From Stomorhina lunata (Eukaryota > Arthropoda > Insecta > Diptera > Rhiniidae): a stretch of 64,000 nucleotides of DNA. Both the position numbers and the translations under genes were made by a program. Location: NCBI GenBank assembly GCA_933228675.1, contig OW121742.1, positions 33,076,534 to 33,140,533 on the forward strand. The letters run 5' to 3'. Shown piece by piece: positions 25,071 to 37,639 of this stretch; within the stretch, counting starts at the first letter, position 1; the number at the start of each line of letters is the position of its first letter. The notes beneath the pieces were generated by a model that was not told the origin of the DNA, did not search any database, and saw only the letters and a program-made list of their open reading frames with translations.

Positions 25071-25750
25071 CTTTAAATTTCGACATAAAAATTTCTTTCA
25101 GTTATAAAACTTGTTTTATTTAAAAAGTTAAAAAAAGGGAACCCAATTGACCTTTTTTTGCATTTAAAATTATGGTGTATAAAATTTTTTTATTTTTTAT
25201 AGAATTCAATTTTCTGAATTCGTTTATGAATTCACGCTAACTTTAAATTTTAAAATTTATAGAGAATTTATAGATTTATAGAGAGTAAAAAGTAAAAAAA
25301 TAGGGTTGACTTTTTTGTTATATATTCGAAAATATAAACATTTTCTTAAAAATTGGACAAAACTAACTTAAATTTTGGTTTTAAATCATCCTTGAGCCCC
25401 ATTCTCTATGAATATATAATAAAACTTTCAGTAAAATACTTCTTCGTAAAAAGTAAAAAATTATAGCATCTTTTTGAAAAAAAAGCACTTTTTTCGATCA
25501 ATTTTTTGTCTTATTTAAAAAATTTAAACCAAGTTTTATTAGGACCAAAATTTGCTTTTTATATTAATATAAACTTTTATGAGCTTTCATAAAAGAATAA
25601 GCAATAAAAGCTTTAAAGTAAAAAAAAGTCTACAAATTTAGTTTTTTTTTAAATATTCTTAACAAAAAAAGAAACTTTTGCTTCACAAATGTATCAAAAA
25701 TTAAAAACTATTTTAAGATACAATCTGTTTTCTTTCATTTGCTGTTAAAA
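25071..25750. other. AT-rich spacer, no gene seen
   Basis: Low-complexity AT sequence; nothing recognised. Confidence 0.5.
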
Positions 25751-25990
25751 AAATGTAAGATCGGATACAAACTGGTCGATAAGTTGACGAAGCTCGTTAA
25801 AATCAGTTTTTGCGTATAACTCTTAAAATTGGACATATTTCATATCAGGTTTCCCGAGTTCTTTTTTTAGTGCAACAAAGTGTAATTCGATGGCCTTCTT
25901 CTAATAAAGCTTAAACATAAATGAGCAGAAAAATGTTCATTCTTTCTTAGCATATACATATATAATTATATTTTCTTATAGAAGATATAT
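25751..25990 (+). repeat. Dispersed repeat, copy 1
   Basis: AAGATCGGATACAAACTGG, then ATAACTCTTAAAATTGGACATATTTC, then CCGAGTTCTTTTTTTAGTG. The same order of landmarks occurs at 61940-62125. It is likely a transposon fragment; family unknown. Confidence 0.6.
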
Positions 25991-27590
25991 ACATTAGGGA
26001 GGTTAAATTTTCTGTATAATCAATTTTTTTTTTATAACGGAAAACTGGAAAATTTTGAACTTCGAGCAGTGGTAAGAAGGGGTTAATGATGTTAACTTGC
26101 ACATTTTTTTAACAAACTTTTGATCATATAATTCCTAAAACTTTTAATAAACCAATAATATTTCACATTATTTCTATTGTAAAAAAATATAACCACTCTA
26201 ATATGCATACTTTTTTGAAGAGTAAAGTATACATCTTTAAAGTTAAAAAAAATTGAACGTAATAAGAGCAAAAAAAGAATGTATGTTATGCTTTTAGTTG
26301 ACTACCTCAACAAAGTTTTAACATTCATTTGATTGCACTCTAATGTTGCACTTAAAAAAGTACTCAAATGCATACTCGAACACAAAAAACAAATACATGC
26401 AAACACTCAAGCCAACAAAGACACACACACATATACACATGCAAAGCAAAATGAACAGAAAGCAATGTTGCAACTTGCAGCAAGTTGCACAGGTGAACTT
26501 CTTTAAACTCAAACACTCATATGCCGTTATTCAACTTTGCGTGACTAACTTCTTTTGAGAAGTTTCTTTGGCTTAGCCAGACGGGGCTTAAAAAAAAACA
26601 GAAATTATTACGATTTTACACAACATTTGGAATTAAAGGGGGAACTTTCAATATTTTTATATATTTTAATGTTACTCTACATTCAACAAACAAGATTGTT
26701 GAAAGAACGATTAAGTTGCAAGGATGTTAGAACAAGTGTTTTTGAGGTTAAAATGAATTTCAATTTGAGTTTTTTTACAAAGATTTCCAACAATTAGTCT
26801 TAGAAGATGAAACATAAAGAGAAAGTGATTTTCTTTTTGAAAGGTTTGTAGCTAACATTGTACCCTAGCTAAATTACTATAAATTTCTAAAGGAAAACAA
26901 ATGAATTTCGTAAATAGGCTTTTAAACTTTTCTGCTTTAAGTCAACTTTGAATTGCACATTCTCAATGATTTGCATACGAGAACAGCAAAAATAATGAAA
27001 ACAGGCATATTTGCTTAATAACAGGTAATTGTAGAACATTTGAAAAGCTTAAGCGTGTGTGTAAATACGACTTTTATACATAGTTTTTTTATAGTTGTGT
27101 ATTTTTTCCAAAAGTACCACTTATGAAAATTGTTTAGTACCAATAATAACCAGGTACAAGTTACTTGTTTGTAGCATTTACTTTTCGTCCTGCTATTGTA
27201 TGTGTATATGTATTTGTTGCTGTGTGGTTTGTATAGCAACATTCTTACAAGGCATTTAACAAAATATAATGTAAACTATTTTAGTTTTTCTCTTGCAAAT
27301 ACCTGTTACCGTCAAGTGCATACAAACAAAAGATCTGTGTGTTTTGTACCATACACCCTACACTCCACAAATAAAAAATTATAACAAAAATTTGTCTATA
27401 CCAATGAAGGGCACTTACACATATGCCAATTTTGGATTTTACTGGTAGTAACAGAGAACATTTATTGTCTTTCCCCTTCATCAAATGTTTTTCATAGCAA
27501 ATGATTGAATTTGTTGGAAAATTTCGTTAAAAATTAGTATTATCGGCAGTAAATTTAAGGAAATCAAAAAAAAAAACGGAATTGTCAAAA
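25991..27590. other. AT-rich spacer with one perfect short hairpin
   Basis: No gene recognised. A perfect inverted repeat TGCAACTTGC-A-GCAAGTTGCA lies at 26469-26489. CA-rich simple sequence at 26395-26445. Confidence 0.5.
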
Positions 27591-27599
27591 GAATATTAA

Positions 27600-29590
27600 C
27601 AAAAATTTTCTATAGCACAAACACTTATTAAAAATTTTTCTTTAGAAAATTTGTCTAAAAGAACAAAATCATATTGAAAAATTCTTCTCTACAAAATATC
27701 TTTTTTGAAAATTTTTTTATACAAAAATATTGATAGAAAAACTGTTTTATACAACAAAATTTATATGCAAAATTTTTCTATAAATAAAATCTTATATGTA
27801 AAATTTTTCCATACAAAAAAAATTTTATGTTCGAAATTTTTGTGTACAAAAAAATTTGTAAAAAATTTTTCCATACAAAAAATTTTATATGGAACATTCT
27901 TTTTCAAAATTTTTTTATAGGAAATTTATCCAAAATTTTTTTATTTTTGTAGGAATTTTTCAAAATTTTTTTATTTTTATAGGAAATTTTTAAAAATTTC
28001 TAGTTTTTATAAGAAATTTTAAAAATTTTCTTATTTTTATAGGAAATATTTGAAAAAAAAATTATTTTTACAGGAATTTTTTTAAAATTTCTTATTTTAC
28101 AGGAGATTAAAAAAAAAATTTATAGTAAATTTTTGAAAAATTTCTTATTGTGATACGAAATTGTTCCAAAAATGAATTTTGTAGGAAATTCTTTAAAAAT
28201 TTCGTATCTTTATAGGAAATATTTACAAAATTTTTTATTTTTACAGGATTTTTTTAAATTTCTTATTTTTACAACAATTTTTTTTAAGATTTCTTATTTT
28301 TACAGGAAATTTTTCAAAAATGTCTCCTTTTAATAAATTTTTTTTTTTTTTGTAAAAATTTCTAATTTTTATAGAAAATTTTTTAAAAAATTTTTGTTAT
28401 TAAAGGATTTTTTTAATATCTTATTTTTATAGGAAATTTTTAATTTTGATAGCACATTTTTTATTTTTATAGCAAATTTTATTAACAAATTTCTTATTTT
28501 TATAGCAAATTTTTCAAAAATTTCTTAATATTAAAAAAAAAATATTTTTTATAGGAAATTTTTCAACAATTTCTTATTTTTATTGGAAGTTTTATATTTT
28601 TGCAAAAAATTTTGAAAAATTACTAAATTTTACAGGCAATTTTTAAAAACTTCTTATTTTCACAGGATTTAAAAAACATCGTATTTTTACAGAAATTTTA
28701 TTAAAATTTCTTGTTTTTATAGGACATTTAAAAAAAATGTTACAGCAAATTTTTCAAAAGTTTCTTATTTTGATACGAAATTGTTCCAAAAATTTTTTAT
28801 GTTTATGGAAATTCTTGAAAAATTTCTTATTTTTAGAGGAAATATTAAAAAAAATTCTTATTTCTAAAGGATTTTCTTTTTTTTAATTTCTTATTTTTAC
28901 ACGAATTTTTTTTTTTTTTTAATTTCTCATTTTTACAGGAAATTTATCAAAAATTTCTTATTTTTGCAGGAAAATTTTTCATAAATGTTTTATTTTGATA
29001 CGAAAAAAATTTCTTATTTTTATAGCAAATTTTTAAAAAACTTCTTAATTTATATGAAGTTTTATACCAATTTCTAGGAAATTTTTCAAAAATTTTATAG
29101 GTAATTTTTTAAAAATTTTATTGGAAATTTTTATCAAACATTTCTCATTTTACAGGAAATTTTTAAAAATGTCTTATTTTTACAGGAAAATTTTTTAAAA
29201 TTTTTCTTAATTTACAGGAAATTTCTTATTTTGAAATTGTTCCAAAAATTTATCATTTTAATAGAAATTGTTCTAAAAATTTCTTGTTTTTATAGGAATT
29301 TTTTTAAAAATTTTTCATTTTAATAGAAAATTTTTCAAAAAAATTTTTTTTTTTTGAAGGAAATTTTGCAAAAATTTCTTTATTTTTAGGGAATTTTATT
29401 TTTTCATAGAAAATTTCTATTTTTATAGAAAATGTTTATAACAAATTTATTTATTTTTATAGCAAATTTTAAAAAAATGTTTTTTTTAAGGTAATTTTTT
29501 AAAAATTTTTAATTTCATACCAAATTTAAAAAAAAAAAATTTATTTTTATAAACAATTTTTCAAAAATTTCTTATTTATATAGAAAAAAG
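27600..29590 (+). repeat. Degenerate AT-rich minisatellite array (~28-31 bp)
   Basis: First part (27600-27900) repeats TATACAAAAAATTTTATATG-like units; the rest repeats TATAGGAAATTTTTCAAAAA then TTTCTTATTTT with heavy decay. Related by eye to the arrays at 11-17 kb. Confidence 0.8.
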
Positions 29591-29689
29591 GTTTTTTTTG
29601 TTTCTTTAAGGGATAAAATAGAAAAGTTCTGATTGATTTATCTCTGAAAGTAAAAGTGGTAACAAAAAAATTGAGATTGGATTTGAAAC

Positions 29690-29990
29690 AATATTAAACT
29701 CATCCTTAGCCGCTGAGTCATTCTTAAGTTATAGAGTTATCCTTAAGCTATTGAGTTATTCTGGAACTGCTGACTCACCTGAAAACTTCTAAGTCAACCC
29801 AAAACTGTTAAGTCATCCCAAAACTGCTTAGTCATCCTAAAACTGCTGAGTCATCCTATAACTTAAGACTCATCCTACAACTTTTGAGTCATCCTTAAAT
29901 TGCTGAGTCATCCCAAAACTGCTGAGTCATCCTAAAACACTAAGTCATCCTTAAACTTTAGAGTTATCCAGAAACTGCTGAGACATCTTA
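29690..29990 (+). repeat. 19-bp minisatellite rich in TGAGTCA sites
   Basis: About 15 units of roughly 19 bp based on GCTGAGTCATCCTAAAACT. Exact TGCTGAGTCAT occurs at 29844-29854, 29901-29911 and 29920-29930, with CGCTGAGTCAT at 29711-29721; other units are one or two changes away. TGCTGAGTCAY is the NF-E2/Maf-type (CncC in insects) site, and TGAGTCA is also the AP-1 core. Whether proteins bind here is unknown. Confidence 0.85.
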
Positions 29991-31180
29991 ATCGATAAAT
30001 ATTTAAAAATGTTCAAATACGAGTTCGGTACTGGAATGATTTTACTTTATTTAATTACTTCTTTTACCGCTAACAGATGTACAACTTAAAACCAAACTCG
30101 ATTTTTAATACGAATTTTATTTTTTTTTTTTTTAAATAGGGATTGGAGATTTTAGCTTTATTGGCAATACCTCTTGTAGTTTTCAAGAATATAGCAAATA
30201 AATATGTTTTTTGATAAATGTAATAATGTCTTATGTCTCTCATATTCAAAACCATTTCAATATTAAATTTGTAATGTAGAATTTTTTCATAGACAATTTT
30301 CTTAAGAAAAATTTCGAATCCAAAAATAAACAATAAAATTTTTATATAGAAAAAATTCTTACGAAAGTATCTATATTATGCCCAACTAAAACTCTGTAGG
30401 GCTTTATATGGTCGTCCTAAGAGACTTTCATTATTTAAATTATTTCTTTTCTTAATATGCAATAGTAATAGTTTTTCATGAATACTAAAGATGTACTAGA
30501 TTTACCTTTGAATTGCATTTGTATACATATTTCTTTCCTCAGCATCTGCAGTTGATGTTGTTCATTTGTACGAGTACATAAGGAAAATAAAAATCTGAAC
30601 AGATTATTAGAATTTACATGTTGTTTATACAATTTTTCTCTGTTTACTTATTTTCGTATGACTATAAAAGTTTGCTTTAAACATTGTCCTAACATTTATT
30701 AAAATGTTACTGTAGAGACACTCAACGAAAATTAATAGTACACAAAGTATAGGCAATATATTTTTCCGAACTTTTAAGAAATTAAAATGTTACCTTTCAC
30801 TTCAGAAATGTTCTCGAGTGTATTTTTTTTAGTTTAATACTTATGTTACTGTAGCCAGTTCAGAGTAGTCTCTTGGCCTTTTAATGCATTACACAATAAG
30901 TCTTGTTGTCTAACATCTTTTTTACCTTGATTTTAAGTTGCATCTAAACTCAAGTGGAAATGTAGTAAACTGGTATGTTTTGTATGCAAATGTACTTGTA
31001 ACGAAAGGAGGCTACTATCTACTACTTCAGAAAAGAGGAAAGAAACATTTAAGAAACTATGTCAGAGTTACTTTTTCTAGTATGAGACTAATAGTAATTA
31101 AATATATAAAATGTCCTTAAATAAGAAAAGTTATCATCGATATTTTAGAAGTTACTAGAAAATTCTGATTCAAATTAAAA
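29991..31180. other. AT-rich spacer, no gene seen
   Basis: Short open frames only, none with a recognisable domain. Confidence 0.5.
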
Positions 31181-31290
31181 TTTTAGTTTGAAGCAGACAG
31201 ACAAACAGACATCGCTCAATCGTATTAGAATTTTGTTAATATTCAGAATATATATACCTTTTGGCTATAAAAACCAACAAAATTCAGTTT
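31181..31290 (-). mobile_element. Mini-me/DINE-like fragment
   Basis: On the minus strand: ATATATTCTGAATATTAACA, GAGCGATGTCTGTTTGTCTG, preceded by CCAAAAGG. Same order as the elements at 19.3 kb and 42.6 kb. Confidence 0.6.
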
Positions 31291-32100
31291 TATTGAATCA
31301 TCTGAATATTATGTAAATAAAAATATCTTTAGTTTTACTAAAGAAGCGCCAAAGGCCAAATAACCAGGTCAATCGAAAAAAAAAAGTTATAAAAAACCCA
31401 TTAAAAACTCTTTCAACTTTACACATATGAACATCATTTTACACGATTATCCTAAGCTAATGTATAAATTTTCGCTGTAATTTAAATGAAACCAAGTGTA
31501 ATGAGAATATAAGAAAATGTTGATAATATAAAAATGAAAAAATTTCATTCTAGAAGAAAACACGAAATCTGAAGTTTAGTTAAGATATTTTTTTTTTCAT
31601 AAGAAACGTGCTCGGCATAAATATTAAAGATAAATTTAAAACTTTCATTTATTCTGTTTTTCCTTTCTCTTCTGTTTTTTATCTTTAACTTTTGTTTTAT
31701 TAGTTACACTTTTCTGGTCGTGGGTTCTTTTCTGAAGCCACCAAAGCCATAGACAAAAGTGGGTTAGAAACGGTGTCAAGAAAAAAGTGACTAATTGTAA
31801 TTTTTTTTCGCTTTCATCTGAAGTTTTAAAATAGAGAACAAAAACATAAAGTTGAACACGAAGATTTAATGTGGTTTAATAAAAATAAATTTAATATTTT
31901 AAGAATTTTTGTATATAGAAAATTTAGTTTAAGTTAATCCATTATATAACCAAAGTAAAGAAAAAAAGTATTAATTCTAAACCGATGCCTAAATAGCACA
32001 CCTTTTTTAAATTTTCTATAAAAATAATCCATTTTTGTAAAATTTCCTATAACAATAAAAAATTCTTGAAAAATTTCCATTAAAATAGAGAAATTTTTGA
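31291..32100. other. AT-rich spacer with a few ~30-bp array remnants
   Basis: No gene recognised. At 32010-32100 there are three degenerate TTTCCTATAAYAATA units like those of the ~31-bp arrays. Confidence 0.45.
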
Positions 32101-33790
32101 AAAATGTTTAGTGATCACAGATTTTTACCCAAATTGCTCTATCTGCTTTAGTTTCCAAAGAAATCAAAGTTTTATATTTTCATATAAAAATTTAAAAAAA
32201 AATAGGTTTTAGCACGAATTTTGAAAATTTTTTTAGTTATCACAGATTTTCTGCTTTAGTTTCCAAGGAAATCGAAGTTTTATATTTTCATATAAAATTT
32301 TTCAAAAAATTAGGTTTTAGTACAAACTTTCAAATTTTTTTTAGTGATCACAGATTTTTGTTTAAATTGCTCTATCTGCTTTAGTTTTCCAGAGAATCGA
32401 AGTTTTATATTTTTATATAAAAATTAAAAAAAAATATAAAATCATATAAAAATTTTTAGTACAAATTTTGAAATTTTTTTTAGTAATCACCGATTTTCGA
32501 CCAAATTGCTATATGCTTTAGTTTCCAAGGAAATCGAAGTTCTATATTTTCATACAAAAATTTAAAAAAATTTTGGTTTTGGTACGAATTTTGACATTTT
32601 TTTTAGTGATCATAGATTTTCGCCCAAATTGCTCTATCTGTGTTAGTTTCCAAGGAAATCGAAGTTTTATATTTCCATATAAAGATTTTCAAAAAAATTG
32701 TTTTTAGTACTAATTTTGAAATTTTTGTTTATGTGATCACAGATTTTAGTACAAATTTGAAATTTTTTTAGTGATCACAGATTTTCACCCAAATTGCTCT
32801 ATCTTCTTTAGTTTCCAAGGAAAACGAAGTTTTATATTTTTATATAAATCTGCTTTAGTATCCTAGGAAATCGAAGTTTTATATTTTCATATACCATTTT
32901 TAAAAAAATTAGGCTTTAGTGCGAATTTTAAAATTTTGTTTAGTGATTACAGATTTTTTCCCAAATTGCTCTATCTCTTCTAGTTTCCGAGGAAATCGAA
33001 ATTTTATATTTTCATATAAAAATTAAAAAAAAATTAGGTTTTAGTACGAATTTTTTTTAGTGATCACTGAATTTTGCCCAAATTGCTCTGTTCGCTTTAG
33101 TTTCCAATCAAAGTTTTATATTTTTATATAAAAGTTTTCAAAAAATTAGTTTTAATTACGAATTTTGAAATTTTTTTAGTGATCACAGATTTTTGGCCTG
33201 CTCTATCTGCTTTAGTTTCCTAGGAAATCGAAGTTTTATATTTTCATATAAAATTTTTCAAAAAATTAGGTTTAAGTACGAATTTTAAAATTTTTTTTTT
33301 GTGATCGCAGAGTTTTGCCCAAATTGCTCTGTTTGCTTTAGTTTCCAATCGAAGTTTCATATTTTCATACAAACATTTTCAAAAAATTAGGTTTTAGAAT
33401 GAATTTTGAAAATTTTTATAGTGATCACAGATTTTTTCGGCCAAATTGCTCTATCTACTTTAGTTTCCAAGGAAATCGAAGTTTTATATTTTCATATAAA
33501 ATTTTTCAAAAAATTATTTATTAGTACGAATTTGGAAATTTTTTCAGTGATCACAGATTTTCGCCCAAATTGCTCTATCTGCTTTAGTTTCCAAGGAAAT
33601 CGAAGTTTAATATTTGCATATACAAATTTTTAAAAAATTAGGTTTTAGTACGAATTTTCAAATTTTTTTTGTGATCATAGATTTTCGACCAAATTGCTCT
33701 ATCTGCTTTGGTTTCCAAGGAAATCGAAGTTTTATATTTTCATATAAAATTTTTCAAAAAATAGGTTTTAGTATGAAATTAAAAAAAAAA
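32101..33790 (+). repeat. ~125-bp tandem repeat (about 14 units)
   Basis: Unit landmarks in order: TAGTGATCACAGATTTT, CCAAATTGCTCTATCTGCTT, TAGTTTCCAAGGAAATCGAA, GTTTTATATTTTCATATAAA, TTTTTCAAAAAATTAGGTTT, TAGTACGAATTTTGAAA. Units vary from ~105 to ~126 bases and are moderately diverged. The small open frames at 33406-33808 come from the repeat. The TTTTTCAAAAAATT part resembles the core of the 29-31-bp arrays. Confidence 0.9.
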
Positions 33791-33925
33791 TTGACAAATT
33801 CAATGTAAAAATTAAAAATCTTTGGAATATAAATAAATAAAAAAAAAATTTTCAAAAATTTTCGATACAAAAAGAAGTTTTCTGATATAAAAATAAGTTT
33901 TTTGTAAGAATGATTTCCAAATTTT

Positions 33926-34280
33926 TTATACCCTTTACCACCATAAGTGGAGAGGGTATTATAAGTTTGTGGTGATGTATGCAACGTATAGAAATATTTG
34001 TCTTAGATACACCTTTTAGTATACCAATAGGCTTAGAATCACTTTCTGAGTCGATCTAGCGATGTCCGTCCGTCTGATCGTCTGGCTGGACCTCTGTATA
34101 AACTTTTTAATCAAAGTATAGTTCGCAATTCTAAAGATAATTTGATAAAATTTGGAACAGATCATTTTTTTGATAATAGGACCATGGCTATTGAAATTCG
34201 TCAAAATCGGTCCATTATTTATGATACCTCCCATAGGCCCCACTTCCCGATATTGTTTTATTGGCAATAAATATCAATAT
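33926..34280 (+). mobile_element. Helitron-like (DINE-1/mini-me type) fragment, 5' part
   Basis: TTATACCCTTTACCACCATA with GGAGAGGGTATTATAAGTTTG, then GATGTCCGTCCGTCTG, then AATTCTAAAGATAATTTGAT and CATGGCTATTGAAATTCGTC. The next element repeats the same series about 310 bases later. It appears truncated by that second copy. Confidence 0.75.
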
Positions 34281-34950
34281 TTATACCCTTCACCACCATA
34301 GGTGGAAAGGGTATTATAAGTTTGTCACTTTCTGAGTCGATCTTGCGATGTCCGTCCGTCCGTCCGTCTGGCTGGACACCCATGTAAACCTTGTAATGAA
34401 ACTACAGGTCGCAATTCTAAAGATAATTTGATGAACTTTGCACAGATCATTTTTCTGATAATGAAACCATGGCCATTGAAATTCGTCAAAATCGATAGCA
34501 CTTTCTTGTTTTTCATGAAATTTGAAACAAGCACTGCTTATATAAACCAAAATCACTGTACAAAATTACATTGAAATCGGTCCACATTTGACCATAGCTT
34601 CCATACAAACTCTTCTATCAAAACGCACTTAATGAGACAAAAATCACTAAACGCTCGTAAATCTAAAGATAATGAGTATTTTAAGATTATTTTTTGCATA
34701 CATAATTTTTGTAACAACTGTAATCAATTTGCTAAATTTCGAGATAATCGGTTCACATTTGACCCTAGCTCTCATATAAGTCCAAATGACGGAAACAGCT
34801 TAAATAAATAAGTTTTAAGAAAATGTTTGTATGATAGCAAAATTTAGCAAGTATTTGTCTTTATTCAGATAAAAGAACACCTTTAACTTTAGTGGTGAAG
34901 GGTATCGTATAGTCAGGCTTGACCGACTATAGCACTTTCTTACTTGTTAT
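34281..34950 (+). mobile_element. Helitron-like (DINE-1/mini-me type) element with both ends
   Basis: The 5' end TTATACCCTTCACCACCATA is followed by GTCCGTCCGTCCGTCTGGC and internal sequence shared with 33926-34280. The 3' end has GGTGAAGGGTATCG, a hairpin with a perfect 7-bp outer stem (TATAGTC 34908-34914 with GACTATA 34925-34931), then CTTTCTTACTTGTT. Non-autonomous: no Rep/helicase reading frame is present. Confidence 0.75.
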
Positions 34951-35080
34951 ACCCTTCACCAATAGGTGAAAGGGTATTATAAGTTTGTGATTCCGTTTGT
35001 AATTTTTTTATTAGTGATCGTAGACCCCATAAAAATTATACCGATCGACTCAGAATCGGGAGGAGAATCGATTAAGCGAT

Positions 35081-35231
<151 letters not shown>

Positions 35232-37153
35232 GAAATCAAGTTTCTGAAGCCCCTGGAGGATGGACTTACATAAATTATATATCAGATTTTAGGAAATTCT
35301 CCCGCAATGAACGCTATTAAATTTCATTAAAATCGGTTTATAAACACCGAAAATATCGAAAAAATACCAAAAATTAGACGAAATTTTGAAAATTTTTGAT
35401 TGAAACACACTTTTAAATAACAAGAGAAAAAAGATACTTCTGGTGTACATGTGATAATATGTTATATATCAGATTGTAGGAAATATTTTCCCAAAGCACT
35501 CTTCAAAGTCGGTCCATAAACAACTGAGATATCGCCAAAACACTGAATTTGATGTATCGCAAATTGCCCAAAGTACACATTAGAGAATGTTTGTTGAAAA
35601 AATTAAATGCAGAAATAGGAAAAACTATCCTCCTTTAGTACGGACCTACATAAATTTTATATCAGATTTTAGGAAATTCCCCCACCAAGCACGTTATTAA
35701 ATTTTATCAAAAGCGGTCTATAAACAATTGAGATATCGCCATAACACTACATTTGATGTACAGCAAATTGCCCAAAGTACGTGTCTAAGAAATTTTGTTT
35801 ACATTTTGTAAGTATTGTTTCAGCGATATCTCAGGTGTTTATGGACCGATTGTGATGAAATTTGACATCGTTCTTTATGGGAGGATTTTCTAAAATCTGA
35901 TATATATACTCCACAAATCTGATTATGAATACCATTCAAATTGTACCGATCAACTCAGAATCGGCACAAGAATCGATTTCGCGACCTCCGTCAGTCCGTC
36001 TGTTTGTTTGCCCGTCCGTCCGTCTGTTTGTTTATCCGTCCGTCTACATGTCCGTCCGTCTACCTGTCTGTCCTTTTTTCTGTTGTAGTCAAGTTTTTGG
36101 AGCTCCTGTTTTGTCGATATCTCAGATGTTTATTTTGATGAAGTTTAATAGCGTCCTTCGCAGGGGATTATCTAAATCCTGATGCATTCTGTAATTTTGG
36201 TAGATATAATTTAGCGTTTAAGCGATGTTGTTTTGATCGACAATGTTGAAATTCAGGGTGGGACAATTCAGGAGCTCCACAAATCTGGTTTTAGCAGACA
36301 GACACACTGCATTTATCTTAATTTTGTGTCTGACTTTTGAACATTATGATAACATTTGAGAATGTATTATATATCAAATTATAGGTAATCTTCCTAGGAA
36401 GTACAAAAATGCTATCCGTTCAAAACCTACATATGTATGTAAGTATCTCACATATCAACAAAAATTTAAATTTTTTAATTGCAATTGGGAGAAATCCGTT
36501 CACGTTTGACAATTGATCCCGTATAACTTCGCCTAAGGCAATCTCTTAGTAGCTAATAAATGACAAATTATAATAGATACGATGATGACATTTAGTAAAA
36601 AGACGTTGTACAATATTGATATTCAGGACAATAGCGCCTAAAATAAACTTTCTAGAGGGACAACATTTGACAAAAGTATTTCTGATCTCTTGAAAAGTTC
36701 GATATTGAAAATGGGCGAGCTCTATTCACATTTAGTGAAATCTCCCATATAAACCCGACCGGGAATCGATTTAATGCTGATAAATTAAATCACATTAAAG
36801 AACTAGAGCAAAACTTTCCAAACATCCATCGGACAGATCGAAAGAACTATACATCCCAAATATTATTGATGAAGTGTTCATTTTAATTAATTAACTAACA
36901 TCAAATTAATACGTAAACTTTTCCGACAAAGCTGATAACCATCCATTCAAAAGCTATATATTTCACGTATGTATCTAAAACTAAGAGTGTATACCCTATA
37001 ATTTTAAGGCTTGTATACATTGACAATCATTGTTAAAGCTTTGACCTAAATCAGTCCGCTAACTTCAGAGTTTTACATAACTAATCAAGAACTTTTACTA
37101 GTTGGATAATTCGTACGAATTAAAGTGCACAACCCTCACTGGGCACAGCGTTT

Positions 37154-37440
37154 TTGGGTTGCATGTCAGAATACTTAAACTTTATCAAATCGATGTGCTA
37201 TTGCAAATCTAAGGGCATCTACATTTTGAAGCATCTTTTCTGCATGGTTTATCTGGTCTATCGAACTTTATTAAATGTTCGTAAAATATGTGTCTATTTT
37301 ATTTCGAAGCTACTGGCTGGCTTAAATATGCATTCTCTACTTGTAGTCTAGTAATCATTATCTTTCACAAAGGGACCACTTTAGAACCCAAGTGAAGCTT
37401 CCCTAGACATCAGCCACCTGTCCAACCTAACCTTTGGGTG
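37154..37440 (+). pseudogene. 3' tail of a non-LTR retrotransposon ORF2 and its 3' UTR
   Basis: The frame reads CYCKSKG, KHLFC, LYRTLLNV and LLAGLNMHSLL before a TAG. This resembles the cysteine/histidine-rich C-terminal end of insect non-LTR polyproteins with an RNase H domain (C..C...E.HLLC.CPAL..R). It is followed at 37375-37435 by GAACCCAAGTGAAGC, AGCCACCTGTCCAACC. A similar tail, GACCCAAGTGAAGC then ACCACCTGCTTAACCC, follows the retrotransposon remnant at 57.5 kb. Only about the last 60 residues are visible. Confidence 0.5.
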
Positions 37441-37639
37441 CATAACTATTCTAGATGATGACGCCACCGAAAAGGTTTTCGTTTTCCGACTCTTAATTTT
37501 AAAGACTCTTTGCATATAATACTAGTATAACCAAATATTGCTACGAATTACATTAAGTACTTTTGGAACACCATTGGTGAAGGGTATCCAAGATTCGGCA
37601 AAGCCGAATATACCACTCTTACTTGTTTTTATGTTTCTT

